Positions 35,290-43,956 of a stretch of 64,000 nucleotides of DNA are shown here, one piece after another. Numbering within the stretch: the first letter of the stretch is position 1; each line of letters starts with the position of its first letter. The notes under the pieces are model-generated. The model had not been told where the DNA came from. It saw only the letters and a list, made by a program, of their open reading frames with translations, and searched no databases. The stretch is taken from NCBI RefSeq assembly GCF_014395975.1, contig NZ_CP060714.1:2914001-2978000 (forward strand). The letters are read 5' to 3'. The translations under genes and the position numbers were made by a program. This stretch comes from Diaphorobacter ruginosibacter. GTDB taxonomy: Bacteria; Pseudomonadota; Gammaproteobacteria; Burkholderiales; Burkholderiaceae_C.

Positions 35290-35320
35290 AAGCCCGCTAT
35301 GTTTTCATAGTGGGCTTTTT
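35290..35320 (+). terminator. Terminator after tRNA-Thr
   Basis: AGCCCGCTATG pairs with CATAGTGGGCT around a TTTT loop, followed by a T-rich run (TTTTTCTTTT). Confidence 0.85.
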
Positions 35321-35521
35321 CTTTTCCCGTACCTCGCAGGCAACGTGCAGGTGCTTTTACCAAGCTCACCCACCGATCCTTCTCGCGCCTGTAGGACAAA
35401 CGCGCAGCATCCACCGATTCCAACAGTCGGCCGCCAACGCCGCGAAGTCATTCATATACTCCGAAAAAATCAATGAGTTCCGCCTCAATACACTGATTCA
35501 TAGATATCCCGGAGTCCCAGA

Positions 35522-37051
35522 ATGAGCGTGATCGAGAACGCACAAGATACTACTCAGGAGACAGAGGAACAGTTCCGGCTTCTGGTCCAAGGCGTCACGG
35601 ATTTTGCGATCTATCTTTTGTCCCCAGCCGGTATCGTGACCAGTTGGAACGCTGGAGCAGAGCGCATCAAGGGTTATTGCCGCCACGAAATCCTCGGGCA
35701 GCATTTTTCATGCTTCTACACGGAGGAAGACCGCACCCTTGGCGAGCCGGCATTGGTTCTGGCTACGGCGGCAAAGGAGGGGCGCATCGAGAAGGAGGGA
35801 TGGCGCGTTCGCAAGGACGGCTCCCGGTTCTGGGCGCACATTGTGGTCGATGCGATCCGTGACGATACGGGATCGCTGATCGGCTTTGCAAAAATCACGC
35901 GGGATATCACCGAACGCAAGGAGGCTGCGGCCGCCCTGGAGAAAGCCAATCTGTCGCTCTTCCAGGCCCAGAAACTGGAGTCCATCGGACGGTTGACGGG
36001 CGGCATCGCACACGATTTCAACAACCTGCTGACGGTGATCTCCAACGGCTTGGAAGTGCTGGCCCGGCAATCGCGCACGCCCCTCGACATGAAGATGATC
36101 GACGGCATGCGAATCGCCATCGACCGAGGATCGACGCTGACGCAGCAGTTGCTTTCGTTTGCGCGGCAGCAACCGCTGCAAGCGGAGGTGCACGACCTCA
36201 ATGAACTGGTACGTAATTTTGAGCCCATGCTGGCCCGCGCGCGCAATCTCGCGACGAGGGTCGAGCTCGAATTCAGATCACAGCACGCCTGCGCACTCGT
36301 CGATGCGGCACGTTTCGAAACCGCGCTCCTCAATCTGGTAGTGAACGCCATCGACGCCATGCCCGAAGGCGGCACGGTGAAAATCGTTACGGACAGCGTC
36401 GATACAGAAGAGCCCCTTTCGGCGGCGCTGCCTGCAGGCCAGTACATACGGGTTTCGGTACAGGACACCGGTATCGGCATGCCGCAGGAGGTCCTTGCCC
36501 AGTCGCTGGAGCCATTCTTCACCACCAAACCAGTAGGCAAGGGAACAGGGCTTGGCCTGAGCCAGGTCTATGGCTTTGCTACCCAGTCAGGCGGCGACGT
36601 ACTCATCTCCAGTGAAGAAGGAAAAGGGACGGCGGTCAACCTTTACTTTCCCAGAACCGAGCCCGCCGAGACACTCAGTATTCCCGGTGCCACCGCCGTG
36701 GAGACCGTACTGCTTGTGGATGACGAACCCGAGGTGCTCGGCCTCTCGAGCGAGATGTTCAAGAGTATCGGATACGAAGTCGTCGTTGCGAGCAGCGCGG
36801 CAGAGGCCGAGGACATTCTGCGGGGACGCACGGACATCAACGTCGTCTTCTCCGACATCACCATGTCGCACGGGAAAAGCGGCATAGAGCTTGCACGCAC
36901 CGTCCGCCTGGAATATCCGGGCATCAAGATCGTCCTGACATCGGGCTACCCGCTTGCTGCCTTGCGCCGCGAACACGGCACCATTGGTGAGTTCACCTTC
37001 GTGCACAAGCCCTATCGCCTGGCTGACGTTGCCAAGGCACTGAGAGCCTGA
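35522..37051 (+). CDS. Hybrid PAS-domain histidine kinase with C-terminal receiver
   Basis: A 509-residue soluble sensor kinase. A PAS domain spans about 20-130 (ends AKITRDITERK). The HisKA-like phosphoacceptor His164 lies in GGIAHDFNNLL. An HATPase domain spans about 265-377 (NLVVNAIDAM, DTGIGM, GTGLGLSQVYG). The receiver spans about 395-505 (LLVDDEPEVL, phospho-Asp445 in FSDITM). No transmembrane helix is seen, so it senses a cytoplasmic cue such as redox, light or a ligand. It is the first gene after tRNA-Thr; its output partner is not evident. Confidence 0.92.
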   Translation: MSVIENAQDTTQETEEQFRLLVQGVTDFAIYLLSPAGIVTSWNAGAERIKGYCRHEILGQHFSCFYTEEDRTLGEPALVLATAAKEGRIEKEGWRVRKDGSRFWAHIVVDAIRDDTGSLIGFAKITRDITERKEAAAALEKANLSLFQAQKLESIGRLTGGIAHDFNNLLTVISNGLEVLARQSRTPLDMKMIDGMRIAIDRGSTLTQQLLSFARQQPLQAEVHDLNELVRNFEPMLARARNLATRVELEFRSQHACALVDAARFETALLNLVVNAIDAMPEGGTVKIVTDSVDTEEPLSAALPAGQYIRVSVQDTGIGMPQEVLAQSLEPFFTTKPVGKGTGLGLSQVYGFATQSGGDVLISSEEGKGTAVNLYFPRTEPAETLSIPGATAVETVLLVDDEPEVLGLSSEMFKSIGYEVVVASSAAEAEDILRGRTDINVVFSDITMSHGKSGIELARTVRLEYPGIKIVLTSGYPLAALRREHGTIGEFTFVHKPYRLADVAKALRA

Positions 37052-37198
37052 CGCACGGCCTGTTCCTTATCCGCTGGCAGTCCCTGTCGGTCTGAGCTGA
37101 CGCCCGGTTGGAAAAACCTACTTCATTCCAGCACCTTCGCGTGAAAGATCATTGGTCACTCCCAAGTTTGTTGTTTGTTTTTTCAAAAGGAGCACGAC

Positions 37199-37408
37199 AT
37201 GAATGAAGACACCATCAAGGGCAACTGGAAGCAATTCAAGGGCAAGATCAAGGAGCAATGGGGCAAGCTGACCGATGATGACCTCGATGTGATCGATGGA
37301 CAGCGTGACCAACTGGTGGGGCGCATCCAGGAACGCGAGGGCATTGCCCGAGACGAGGCTGAAAAGCGGGTCAAGGATTGGGAAACAAGGAATAGCTACC
37401 ACTGGTAA
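37199..37408 (+). CDS. CsbD family stress protein
   Basis: A 69-residue hydrophilic, charged protein matching CsbD from residue 1: NEDTIKGNWKQFKGKIKEQW, here its opening, then GKLTDDDLDVIDGQRDQLVG and IQEREGIARDEAEKRV. CsbD proteins are strongly stress-induced in many bacteria; the molecular role is unknown. The ATG at 37199 has AAAAGGAG just upstream. Confidence 0.9.
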   Translation: MNEDTIKGNWKQFKGKIKEQWGKLTDDDLDVIDGQRDQLVGRIQEREGIARDEAEKRVKDWETRNSYHW

Positions 37409-37479
37409 GGTTCTATTGCCCTTAAGCTGCAACGGCCCGCTTTGTGGTTGCCAGTCTGATTGAAGACGGACCACGACGG

Positions 37480-37523
37480 GAAAAGGCCTGAAACGGTATT
37501 GCGCCGGTTTCAGGCCTTTTCAT
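37480..37523. terminator. Bidirectional terminator between csbD and the hydrolase gene
   Basis: GAAAAGGCCTGAAAC (37480-37494) and GTTTCAGGCCTTTTC (37507-37521) are a perfect 15-bp inverted repeat, ending in T-runs on both strands and lying between convergent genes. Confidence 0.88.
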
Positions 37524-37573
37524 CGATGCATTTCTTCTTCACCGGGTTCGGGGCTTGCTCGTGATCGGGCGGC

Positions 37574-38143
37574 TCATTGCGATGAGCGCACCGAGCACTT
37601 GAAATCCCGCGAAAGTTGGCGCAATGCGTGATGTTTGCGTTCCGGCGCTTCGGCCTCCGTGCAGTCGCTGGGCACCCAGACTTCGTGGCCCGACATGCGC
37701 GCATCGGCGGCAGTCAGCATCACGCACATGTCGGTGGCAAAGCCCGCAATCACCAGCCTTCTGGCCTGCATTCGCCCCAGGAGATGCAACAGCGGAGTGG
37801 AATGGAAGGCTGAGTGCTGGGGTTTGAGAATGACAAGATCACCCGGCTCAGGGGCGAGAAGCCGCGCAATTGCTCCTCGCTCTCCCCGAAGCCGGCAACA
37901 GGCAGCGAGGATGTCGCTGAACTGGCTGTCCCACGTACCGTAGTTGTCGTTCGCATAAATGACGGGCACACCCCGGCGACGCAAGCGCGATCTGAGCCGT
38001 GCAATGTGCAGGGCGGCCGTGCTGGCACCTTTCAGAAGTGCCTTGGCGTTACGGAAATGGAATGGATTGATCACATCCACCAAGAGCAGGACTTCTGCGC
38101 TTTCGGGTACGGGTGCAGGCGCTAGCCCGGGCCGACGGAGCAT
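37574..38143 (-). CDS. Isochorismatase-like cysteine hydrolase
   Basis: A 189-residue enzyme with the family triad: Asp in LLVDVINPF, Lys in VILKPQHSAF, and nucleophile Cys in FATDMCVMLTA preceded by a usual cis-peptide. The family covers isochorismatase, nicotinamidase and related amidases; no metal-binding His pair of nicotinamidase is evident, so the substrate is open. GAGGAA lies ahead of the ATG. It overlaps the end of the small gene upstream by 22 bp. Confidence 0.85.
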   Translation of the reverse strand: MLRRPGLAPAPVPESAEVLLLVDVINPFHFRNAKALLKGASTAALHIARLRSRLRRRGVPVIYANDNYGTWDSQFSDILAACCRLRGERGAIARLLAPEPGDLVILKPQHSAFHSTPLLHLLGRMQARRLVIAGFATDMCVMLTAADARMSGHEVWVPSDCTEAEAPERKHHALRQLSRDFKCSVRSSQ

Positions 38144-38286
38144 GCGTTCCTCGTCATCCGCTCATCGGCGTACACCTTGAGCGCATCTTTCGCGCCCATC
38201 AGATAGGCTTCCTTGAGCATTCTTCCCTGCTCATTGGACAGGCGTTCGGGTGGTGACGCAGGCATAGGATTTACGACAGACCACAT
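38122..38286 (-). CDS. Small hypothetical protein (54 residues)
   Basis: It begins MWSVVNPMPASPPERLSNEQ and has a helical GRMLKEAYLMGAKDALKVYA segment. The start is fixed by GGAGG eight bases upstream (CCTCCGGAGG palindrome). It overlaps the hydrolase gene by 22 bp on the same strand, so they are likely translated together. I recognise no family; the helix with Lys/Glu pattern suggests a small soluble protein. Confidence 0.55.
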   Translation of the reverse strand: MWSVVNPMPASPPERLSNEQGRMLKEAYLMGAKDALKVYADERMTRNACSVGPG

Positions 38287-38525
38287 AGCACCTCCGGAGG
38301 TCAACAAGATGGATTGAGAGCACAGACTAATCTCAAATCGCTCAAGTGCATCAATTGTTAAGTGCTCGTTACCGCAAACCACCGAAATCGAGCGATTGGA
38401 CTACAGCGTTCAATACTCGCGTAACACACGCATATACCGGTATCTCTTACAGCGGATTTCGTCATTCCGGGGTAGCTTGGAGTCGCAGTCTTGCATCGTT
38501 TGAATGGCTGCGAGCGGAGGTCGTA

Positions 38526-39047
38526 TTGGAAACGCTTGTGCTTGATAAACCGGTCTGGGAAATGATATTGCGGGGTAGCGCCGTCTACTGGTTCCTGTTC
38601 CTGCTGTTTCGCTTCGTCCTCAGGCGCGACGTACGGTCCATGGGCGTTGCCGACCTGCTGTTCGTAGTGCTCGTGGCCGACGCGGCCAGCAATGCCATGC
38701 AGGGGGACTACAAGAGCATTGGGGATGGCATGGTGCTGGTGTCAACGCTGGCCGCATGGAACTATGCGATGGACTGGCTGGCATTCCGGCTCGCCCCCGT
38801 CGCACGCTTCATGGAGCCACCGCCCGAGGTAGTGGTACGAAACGGTCAACCGAACCACCGCTTGCTGGTGCGCCAGATGATGAGCCTGCATGAACTGGAG
38901 AGCAAGCTTCGCTCGCTGGGAGTCGAATCGCTTGCGCAGGTGCGTATTGCACGCCTGGAGAGCGATGGCTCGCTGAGCGTTTTCACCTTCGACGACAAAG
39001 CCCATCACGGGCCTTCCGAAGGTCAGCCTCCCGCGGGGGGCACCTGA
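38526..39047 (+). CDS. DUF421 (YetF-like) membrane protein
   Basis: About 173 residues with a TTG start supported by GGAGG five bases upstream (38516-38520). Three transmembrane helices (roughly residues 18-38, 45-65 and 70-90) precede a cytoplasmic DUF421 domain with RNGQPNHRLLVRQMMSLHELESKL, here its core RLLVRQMMSLHELE, and the acidic VRIARLESDGSLSVF. Function unknown; homologues often sit in stress and sporulation gene sets. A longer ATG frame exists upstream but lacks a ribosome site. Confidence 0.78.
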   Translation: METLVLDKPVWEMILRGSAVYWFLFLLFRFVLRRDVRSMGVADLLFVVLVADAASNAMQGDYKSIGDGMVLVSTLAAWNYAMDWLAFRLAPVARFMEPPPEVVVRNGQPNHRLLVRQMMSLHELESKLRSLGVESLAQVRIARLESDGSLSVFTFDDKAHHGPSEGQPPAGGT

Positions 39048-39060
39048 GTGAACCACGCCG

Positions 39061-39930
39061 TCAATGCAGTGTCTGGAGATAGGCTGCCATATCCCGCGCA
39101 TCCTGCTCGCCCACGCCCATCGACGGCATCGCGGTTCCAGGTTTGATGGACTGCGTCTCGCGCAGCCAGTACTCCATATTTTGCGGAGTATTGTCGAGTA
39201 CGCCGGCAATGCGGGTGCGCCGCGCCATGCCGCTTAGCGGGGGGCCGACCTGCGGGTTCGACTGCACCGTACCCGGGATGGCATGGCAACCCACGCATGC
39301 GTAGGCATAGAGAGCTCGCCTGCCCCGTTCGGCATCGGCGGGAAGCAATGGCTTTGGCATGGGTGGTTCGCAGCGCGTCTTCTCGCGTTCATCAAGAAGC
39401 ATCCACTCGGCAAACTCTCGGGGCGATAGCTGCGGCAGCTTGTGCATGAAGCCCACCACGGCCCACAGATCGTCCTCCGACAGATGATGCTCCCAGGCGG
39501 GCATGCCCGTCATCTTGAGGCCATTGCGCGTGATCCAGTACAGCTCACCGGCATTCCAGCGCTTCGAAGCATCGATCAACGGTCCCGGCAAAGGCTGCAT
39601 GCCCTGGCCCAGGTCGCCTTGCGCCATGCCTGGGCCTCCGTGGCATTGCAGGCACTTGTCGCGAAAGCAGGTGGCGCCACGCTGCAGCAGCACCGGATCG
39701 TCAAGCACAGGAACCTGTACATCGCTGGCATGCCGCCGCACGGACCGGTGCACGGCGAACTCCAGCAGACTGAAAACAGGTTGCAGGTGCTGGCGGTTGG
39801 CCGCCACGTTGTACAGCCCCAAGGCCAGGGTCGCCAAGGCAAGCAGGGCTGCGCCGAAAGCCGTCAGCAGCAGAGCCTTTGCAATGGTCTTGAACTTCGC
39901 GCGTTCCATGAGAAATTGTCCTACGCTCAT
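39061..39930 (-). CDS. Diheme c-type cytochrome
   Basis: A 289-residue protein with one N-terminal transmembrane helix (about 18-42) and two heme c sites: CLQCHGG near residue 93 and CVGCHAI near residue 213, with later Met candidates (MTGMPAW and AMPSMGVG). It faces the periplasm. Its gene is divergent from the cytochrome/oxidase operon with only about 50 bp between starts, so it is probably an electron donor for that oxidase. ATG 39909 is an alternative start. Confidence 0.85.
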   Translation of the reverse strand: MSVGQFLMERAKFKTIAKALLLTAFGAALLALATLALGLYNVAANRQHLQPVFSLLEFAVHRSVRRHASDVQVPVLDDPVLLQRGATCFRDKCLQCHGGPGMAQGDLGQGMQPLPGPLIDASKRWNAGELYWITRNGLKMTGMPAWEHHLSEDDLWAVVGFMHKLPQLSPREFAEWMLLDEREKTRCEPPMPKPLLPADAERGRRALYAYACVGCHAIPGTVQSNPQVGPPLSGMARRTRIAGVLDNTPQNMEYWLRETQSIKPGTAMPSMGVGEQDARDMAAYLQTLH

Positions 39931-39981
39931 TGGGCCGCCTGTGTCGGTGAAGGCCCACTGCTTACGGCCAATAATTACTAC

Positions 39982-40431
39982 ATGACCGTTGTGCCCTGCT
40001 TTTTTTCAGGCGGGCCGTCCCCGCCCTGCCGTGCTCTTCGCGCCGCCTCCGTCATTGCAGTGTGTTCCATGGCACTGATGATCGGCAGCCGCGCAATGGA
40101 CAGCAGCGCGCCATCCCAAGCCGGCGCACGCGAGCAGCGGGCTCAAGCCACTCAAGCCGTCCAGCGCGGCCGAACACTGATGGCCCAGTACCAATGCGGG
40201 AGTTGCCACCATATTCCCGGCGTAAGCGATGCGCACGGCGCGAATGCAACCTCGCTCGCGGCATTTGGACAACGCAGCTACATCGCGGGGCGCATTCCCA
40301 ACCGCCCTGAAATGCTGGCGCGGTGGATACACCATCCGCAGGAGCTGATACCGAGCGCCACCATGCCTGCACTCGGGGTGTCGACGAGCCAGGCTGAAGA
40401 CATGGCCGCCTATCTCCACAGCCTGAAATGA
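39982..40431 (+). CDS. Monoheme c-type cytochrome
   Basis: A 149-residue protein with an N-terminal hydrophobic segment (about 15-36), a heme site CGSCHHI near residue 70, and a distal Met in SATMPALGV. Its end LEDMAAYLHSLK-like (QAEDMAAYLHSLK) is typical of class I cytochromes. Its TGA overlaps the next ATG (ATGA at 40428-40431), so it is translationally coupled to coxB and is likely an oxidase component or donor. Confidence 0.85.
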   Translation: MTVVPCFFSGGPSPPCRALRAASVIAVCSMALMIGSRAMDSSAPSQAGAREQRAQATQAVQRGRTLMAQYQCGSCHHIPGVSDAHGANATSLAAFGQRSYIAGRIPNRPEMLARWIHHPQELIPSATMPALGVSTSQAEDMAAYLHSLK

Positions 40432-41390
40432 CCAGCGTGAACACCTCCATCCCGCAGGCCTACCCGCAGTCCTCGTTGCAAATGGGGGGCGAGCAGTCAG
40501 GGCCTTTCGTCGAACTCACCCTGGTGATGGTGGCGGGCGCAAGCCTGATTCTCCTTGGCATCATGGCACTGCTCGCATTCTCGTTTTCTCACCATGACAG
40601 GATCCATGCGCGCCTGTGGCTGATCGGCGGGGGCGTCCTCCTGCCGGTGGGCGTCCTGATTGCACTTTTCCTCTACAGCGAAAGTGTGCGGCCCGCATGG
40701 AAGCCTATCCCACCGCCGGACGCGTTGGTCGTCACGGTGCAGGGGCGCATGTGGTGGTGGGAGGTGAGCTACCACGACGCGGCGAGCGGCCAGCGCTTCG
40801 TCACCGCCAACGAAATCCGCCTGCCGCGCGGGCGCCCCGTCTACTTCGCGCTCACGAGCCAGGACGTGCTGCACAGCTTCTGGATACCAGCTCTTGGTGG
40901 CAAGATGGACATGGTACCTGGCCGGATCGAGCACCTGCTGCTCACCCCGACGGTGGAGGGCCTCTGGCGCGGCCAGTGCGCCGAGTTCTGCGGAACGCAG
41001 CATGGCTTGATGGCACTCGACGTGCTGGTCACTTCAGAACATCAGTTTGCGTCCTGGGCCCAGGCCCAGGCACAACCGGCCCCTGCTGCCTCGCTCGATC
41101 ATCCGGGCCGCAGCGCATTTCTTCGCCATCGCTGCAATGCCTGCCATGACGTGCGCGGCCTCGCCGAAGGAAGCCAGGGCAGCAGCGCACCACGCGGGCC
41201 GGATCTCACCCACGTGGGAGGCCGCCTGTCTCTCGGCGCGGCGACGCTGCCCAACACGCCGCGGGACATGCAGCGTTGGGTCAACCACACGCAGGAGATC
41301 AAGCCAGGGGCACGCATGCCATCGGGCGAGGGACGCATTCCGCACAGCGAGCTGGAGGACATCGCCGCATGGCTGAGTTCACTGCGCTGA
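40428..41390 (+). CDS. coxB: Cytochrome c oxidase subunit II with fused cytochrome c domain
   Basis: A 320-residue caa3-type subunit. Two transmembrane helices lie at about 30-52 and 62-84. The CuA domain has HSFWIP and the full binding set CAEFCGTQHGLM. A C-terminal monoheme domain has CNACH with a Met in ARMPSGEGR. It passes electrons from c-type cytochromes to subunit I. It overlaps the oxidase subunit I gene by 22 bp. Confidence 0.92.
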   Translation: MTSVNTSIPQAYPQSSLQMGGEQSGPFVELTLVMVAGASLILLGIMALLAFSFSHHDRIHARLWLIGGGVLLPVGVLIALFLYSESVRPAWKPIPPPDALVVTVQGRMWWWEVSYHDAASGQRFVTANEIRLPRGRPVYFALTSQDVLHSFWIPALGGKMDMVPGRIEHLLLTPTVEGLWRGQCAEFCGTQHGLMALDVLVTSEHQFASWAQAQAQPAPAASLDHPGRSAFLRHRCNACHDVRGLAEGSQGSSAPRGPDLTHVGGRLSLGAATLPNTPRDMQRWVNHTQEIKPGARMPSGEGRIPHSELEDIAAWLSSLR

Positions 41391-43939
41391 TACCGCCGAC
41401 CGACTCGCCATCCCCTGCGGCGGCAGGCCCCTACCCCAACGACCTCCCCCGCCCCCCGGGAGAGCGCGAAGCCCTGGAGCGCGCATGGAAACCACCACGC
41501 GGCTGGCGCAGGCTGAGCGCAGTGAACAACTCGCAGATCGGGCTGTACTACATCGCCGCGGCAATGCTGTTCTTCGTGCTGGGCGGCGTACTGGCGCTCA
41601 TCATGCGCGTGCAACTCGCAACCCCGAACAGCGGTTTCGTTGTCGCGGACACCTACAACCAGCTTTTCACCATGCACGGCACCGTGATGATGTTCCTCTT
41701 TGCCGTGCCGGTGGTGGAGGCAGTGGCTGTCTTCCTGCTTCCCAACATGCTGGGTGCGCGGGACCTGCCGTTTCCGCGCCTGTCTGCCTATGCCTTCTGG
41801 GCCTACGCGATCGGCGGGCTGGCCTTCTTTCTCACCCTCTTCTGGAGCGCCTCGCCCGATGGTGGCTGGTTCATGTACCCGCCGCTTACGGGCACGCGCT
41901 TCTCACCGGGAATCGGGGCAGACTTCTGGTTGCTCGGCATCGGGTTCATCGAGATCTCCGCGATCGCTGGTGCGATCGAGCTGATCATCGGCATCCTGTT
42001 CACGCGCGCGCCGGGCATGACGCTCTTGCGCATGCCCGTCTTCGCATGGGCCGTGCTGGTAAGTGCCGTGATGATCATCTTCGCCTTTCCTGCGGTGATT
42101 GCCGCCACCACCTTGCTGGAGCTGGAGCGGGCCTTCGACTGGCCCTTCTTCGATCCTCTTCGCGGCGGCGATCCGCTGGTTTGGCAACACCTGTTCTGGT
42201 TCTTCGGCCACCCGGAGGTCTACATCATCTTCCTGCCCGCGGCCGGGATGGTGTCCATGATGGTGCCCGCGATGGCTGCCACCCCGCTGGTGGGGCAGCG
42301 CGCTGTCGTTGTCGCACTGATCGGGGTCGGGGCGGTGAGCTTTCTGCTGTGGATCCACCACATGTTCACGAGCGGCGTCGGCATTGTGGCGCTGGTGATG
42401 ACGTCGGTGGCGAGCTTCGTCGTGGCCATTCCCAGCGGGCTGCAGGTATTTGCCTGGATCGCCACGTTCTGGAGTGGCCGCGTGCGACTGAACACGCCCA
42501 CGCTGTTTCTTCTGGGATTTCACTTCATCTTCGTGCTCGGAGGACTCACGGGCGTGATGGTTGCGGTGCTGCCCTTCGACTGGCAGATGCATGACAGCTA
42601 CTTCATCGTTGCCCACCTGCACTATGTGCTGATCGGCGGCATGGTGTTTCCGTTGTTTGCAGCGCTGTACTACTGGTTTCCGGTGCTCAAGGGCACGCGC
42701 CTGTCCGAGCGCGTGGGCAGGTGGGCCTTTGCAATGACCTTCTGTGGTTTCAACCTGGCGTTCTTTCCCATGCACGTGAGCGGCATGCTCGGCATGCCCA
42801 GGCGTGTTCACACCTATGCCGACGGCCTGGGCTGGAACCTGATGAATCTGCTCTCCACCGTGGGCGCGTTCGTGCTGGCGGCGGGCATTGCGCTCATTCT
42901 GCTGGATGTGCTGCGCGCCACGCGCAAACCGGCGGGTGGCGAAGGCAACCCATGGAAAGCGGGCTCGCTCGAGTGGCTTCCGCAGCGCAGCTACGGTGTG
43001 CGCAGCATCCCCCAGGTGCATGGCACCGAGCCGCTCTGGGACGACCCGCAACTGGCCCAGCAGGTCGAACAAGGCCGCTGGTGGCTACCAGGCACGGTAT
43101 TCGGCGGGCGAGAGACGCTGATCACCGACATGCGCACCGCCCGCCCCATCCAGGTTCTGCGCCTGCCGTCGGACGGCTGGCCGCCGCTGCTGGCCGCATT
43201 GGGCACGGCCGGATTCTTTCTGCTGCTCACGGTGCAATGGATTTTCGCGGCGCTGCTGAGCGGCCTCGGCGCCATTGCTGCCATCATCCTCTGGACATGG
43301 CAGCTGGATCGCGCCGCGCCCTCTCCCACCGCCCACATCGGCGGCGGGGTGCTGCTTCCCACGCGACCCAAGGGGCGGCGCTCACACTCGTGGTGGGCGT
43401 GCGCGATCTTGATCATCGTCGACTGCACGGTCCTTGCATCGTTCATCTACGCCTACGTGCATCTTTCCATGGCGCTCGAGATATGCCCGCCTCCCGGCTC
43501 TGCGCTCCCCTCCGGGGAGTGGGGCCTGGCCGGCGCCCTCCTGATGCTGGCAGGTTCGGTGCTGATGCTCTGGAACACCAGGGCGAAAATGCACCTCCGG
43601 CCCGAGGACCAAAGCGCGCTACGTGGGCGCACCGCCCTCGCACTGCTGTGCACGATCGGGGCATTCGGTATGGCCCTGTCGGCGCAGCTCGAGGCAGGCC
43701 TGTCCCCGCGTGCCGATGGATGGAATGCCTCGGTTGCCATGCTGCTGGCTTACCAGGGCTTTCATCTGCTGATACTGTCCGTGCTCGGCTGCTATCTGCT
43801 GGCCCGTTCCCGATCCGGCCACCTGCGGCCGGACGCACGCGCCACGCTGGACAACATTGCATTGATCTGGCATGCAGCCACCCTGCAGGCATTGGTGACA
43901 GAGTTGGTCTTGCGCCTCGTGCCGTTCCTGATGACGTAG
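41369..43939 (+). CDS. ctaD: Cytochrome c oxidase subunit I-III fusion
   Basis: An 856-residue membrane protein. The N-terminal part (about 40-560) is a heme-copper oxidase subunit I: TMHGTVMMF and VAHLHYVLIGG (heme His), WFFGHPEVY (CuB His, proton-path Glu and cross-linked Tyr, so A-type), and WIHHMFTSG (CuB His pair). The last about 200 residues form a subunit III-like helical block (from WWACAILIIVDC to FHLLILSVLGCYLL). It reduces oxygen to water and pumps protons. Fused I-III subunits are known in caa3 oxidases. A separate subunit III, heme-assembly genes and CtaG are absent nearby. Confidence 0.92.
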   Translation: MAEFTALIPPTDSPSPAAAGPYPNDLPRPPGEREALERAWKPPRGWRRLSAVNNSQIGLYYIAAAMLFFVLGGVLALIMRVQLATPNSGFVVADTYNQLFTMHGTVMMFLFAVPVVEAVAVFLLPNMLGARDLPFPRLSAYAFWAYAIGGLAFFLTLFWSASPDGGWFMYPPLTGTRFSPGIGADFWLLGIGFIEISAIAGAIELIIGILFTRAPGMTLLRMPVFAWAVLVSAVMIIFAFPAVIAATTLLELERAFDWPFFDPLRGGDPLVWQHLFWFFGHPEVYIIFLPAAGMVSMMVPAMAATPLVGQRAVVVALIGVGAVSFLLWIHHMFTSGVGIVALVMTSVASFVVAIPSGLQVFAWIATFWSGRVRLNTPTLFLLGFHFIFVLGGLTGVMVAVLPFDWQMHDSYFIVAHLHYVLIGGMVFPLFAALYYWFPVLKGTRLSERVGRWAFAMTFCGFNLAFFPMHVSGMLGMPRRVHTYADGLGWNLMNLLSTVGAFVLAAGIALILLDVLRATRKPAGGEGNPWKAGSLEWLPQRSYGVRSIPQVHGTEPLWDDPQLAQQVEQGRWWLPGTVFGGRETLITDMRTARPIQVLRLPSDGWPPLLAALGTAGFFLLLTVQWIFAALLSGLGAIAAIILWTWQLDRAAPSPTAHIGGGVLLPTRPKGRRSHSWWACAILIIVDCTVLASFIYAYVHLSMALEICPPPGSALPSGEWGLAGALLMLAGSVLMLWNTRAKMHLRPEDQSALRGRTALALLCTIGAFGMALSAQLEAGLSPRADGWNASVAMLLAYQGFHLLILSVLGCYLLARSRSGHLRPDARATLDNIALIWHAATLQALVTELVLRLVPFLMT

Positions 43940-43956
43940 GCTGGCGCTCGATACCC

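Noticed and set aside
41903..43072. 389-residue minus-strand frame within the oxidase gene
   Set aside because: Antisense to the heme-copper oxidase with all ligands in place; no domain in the shadow frame.
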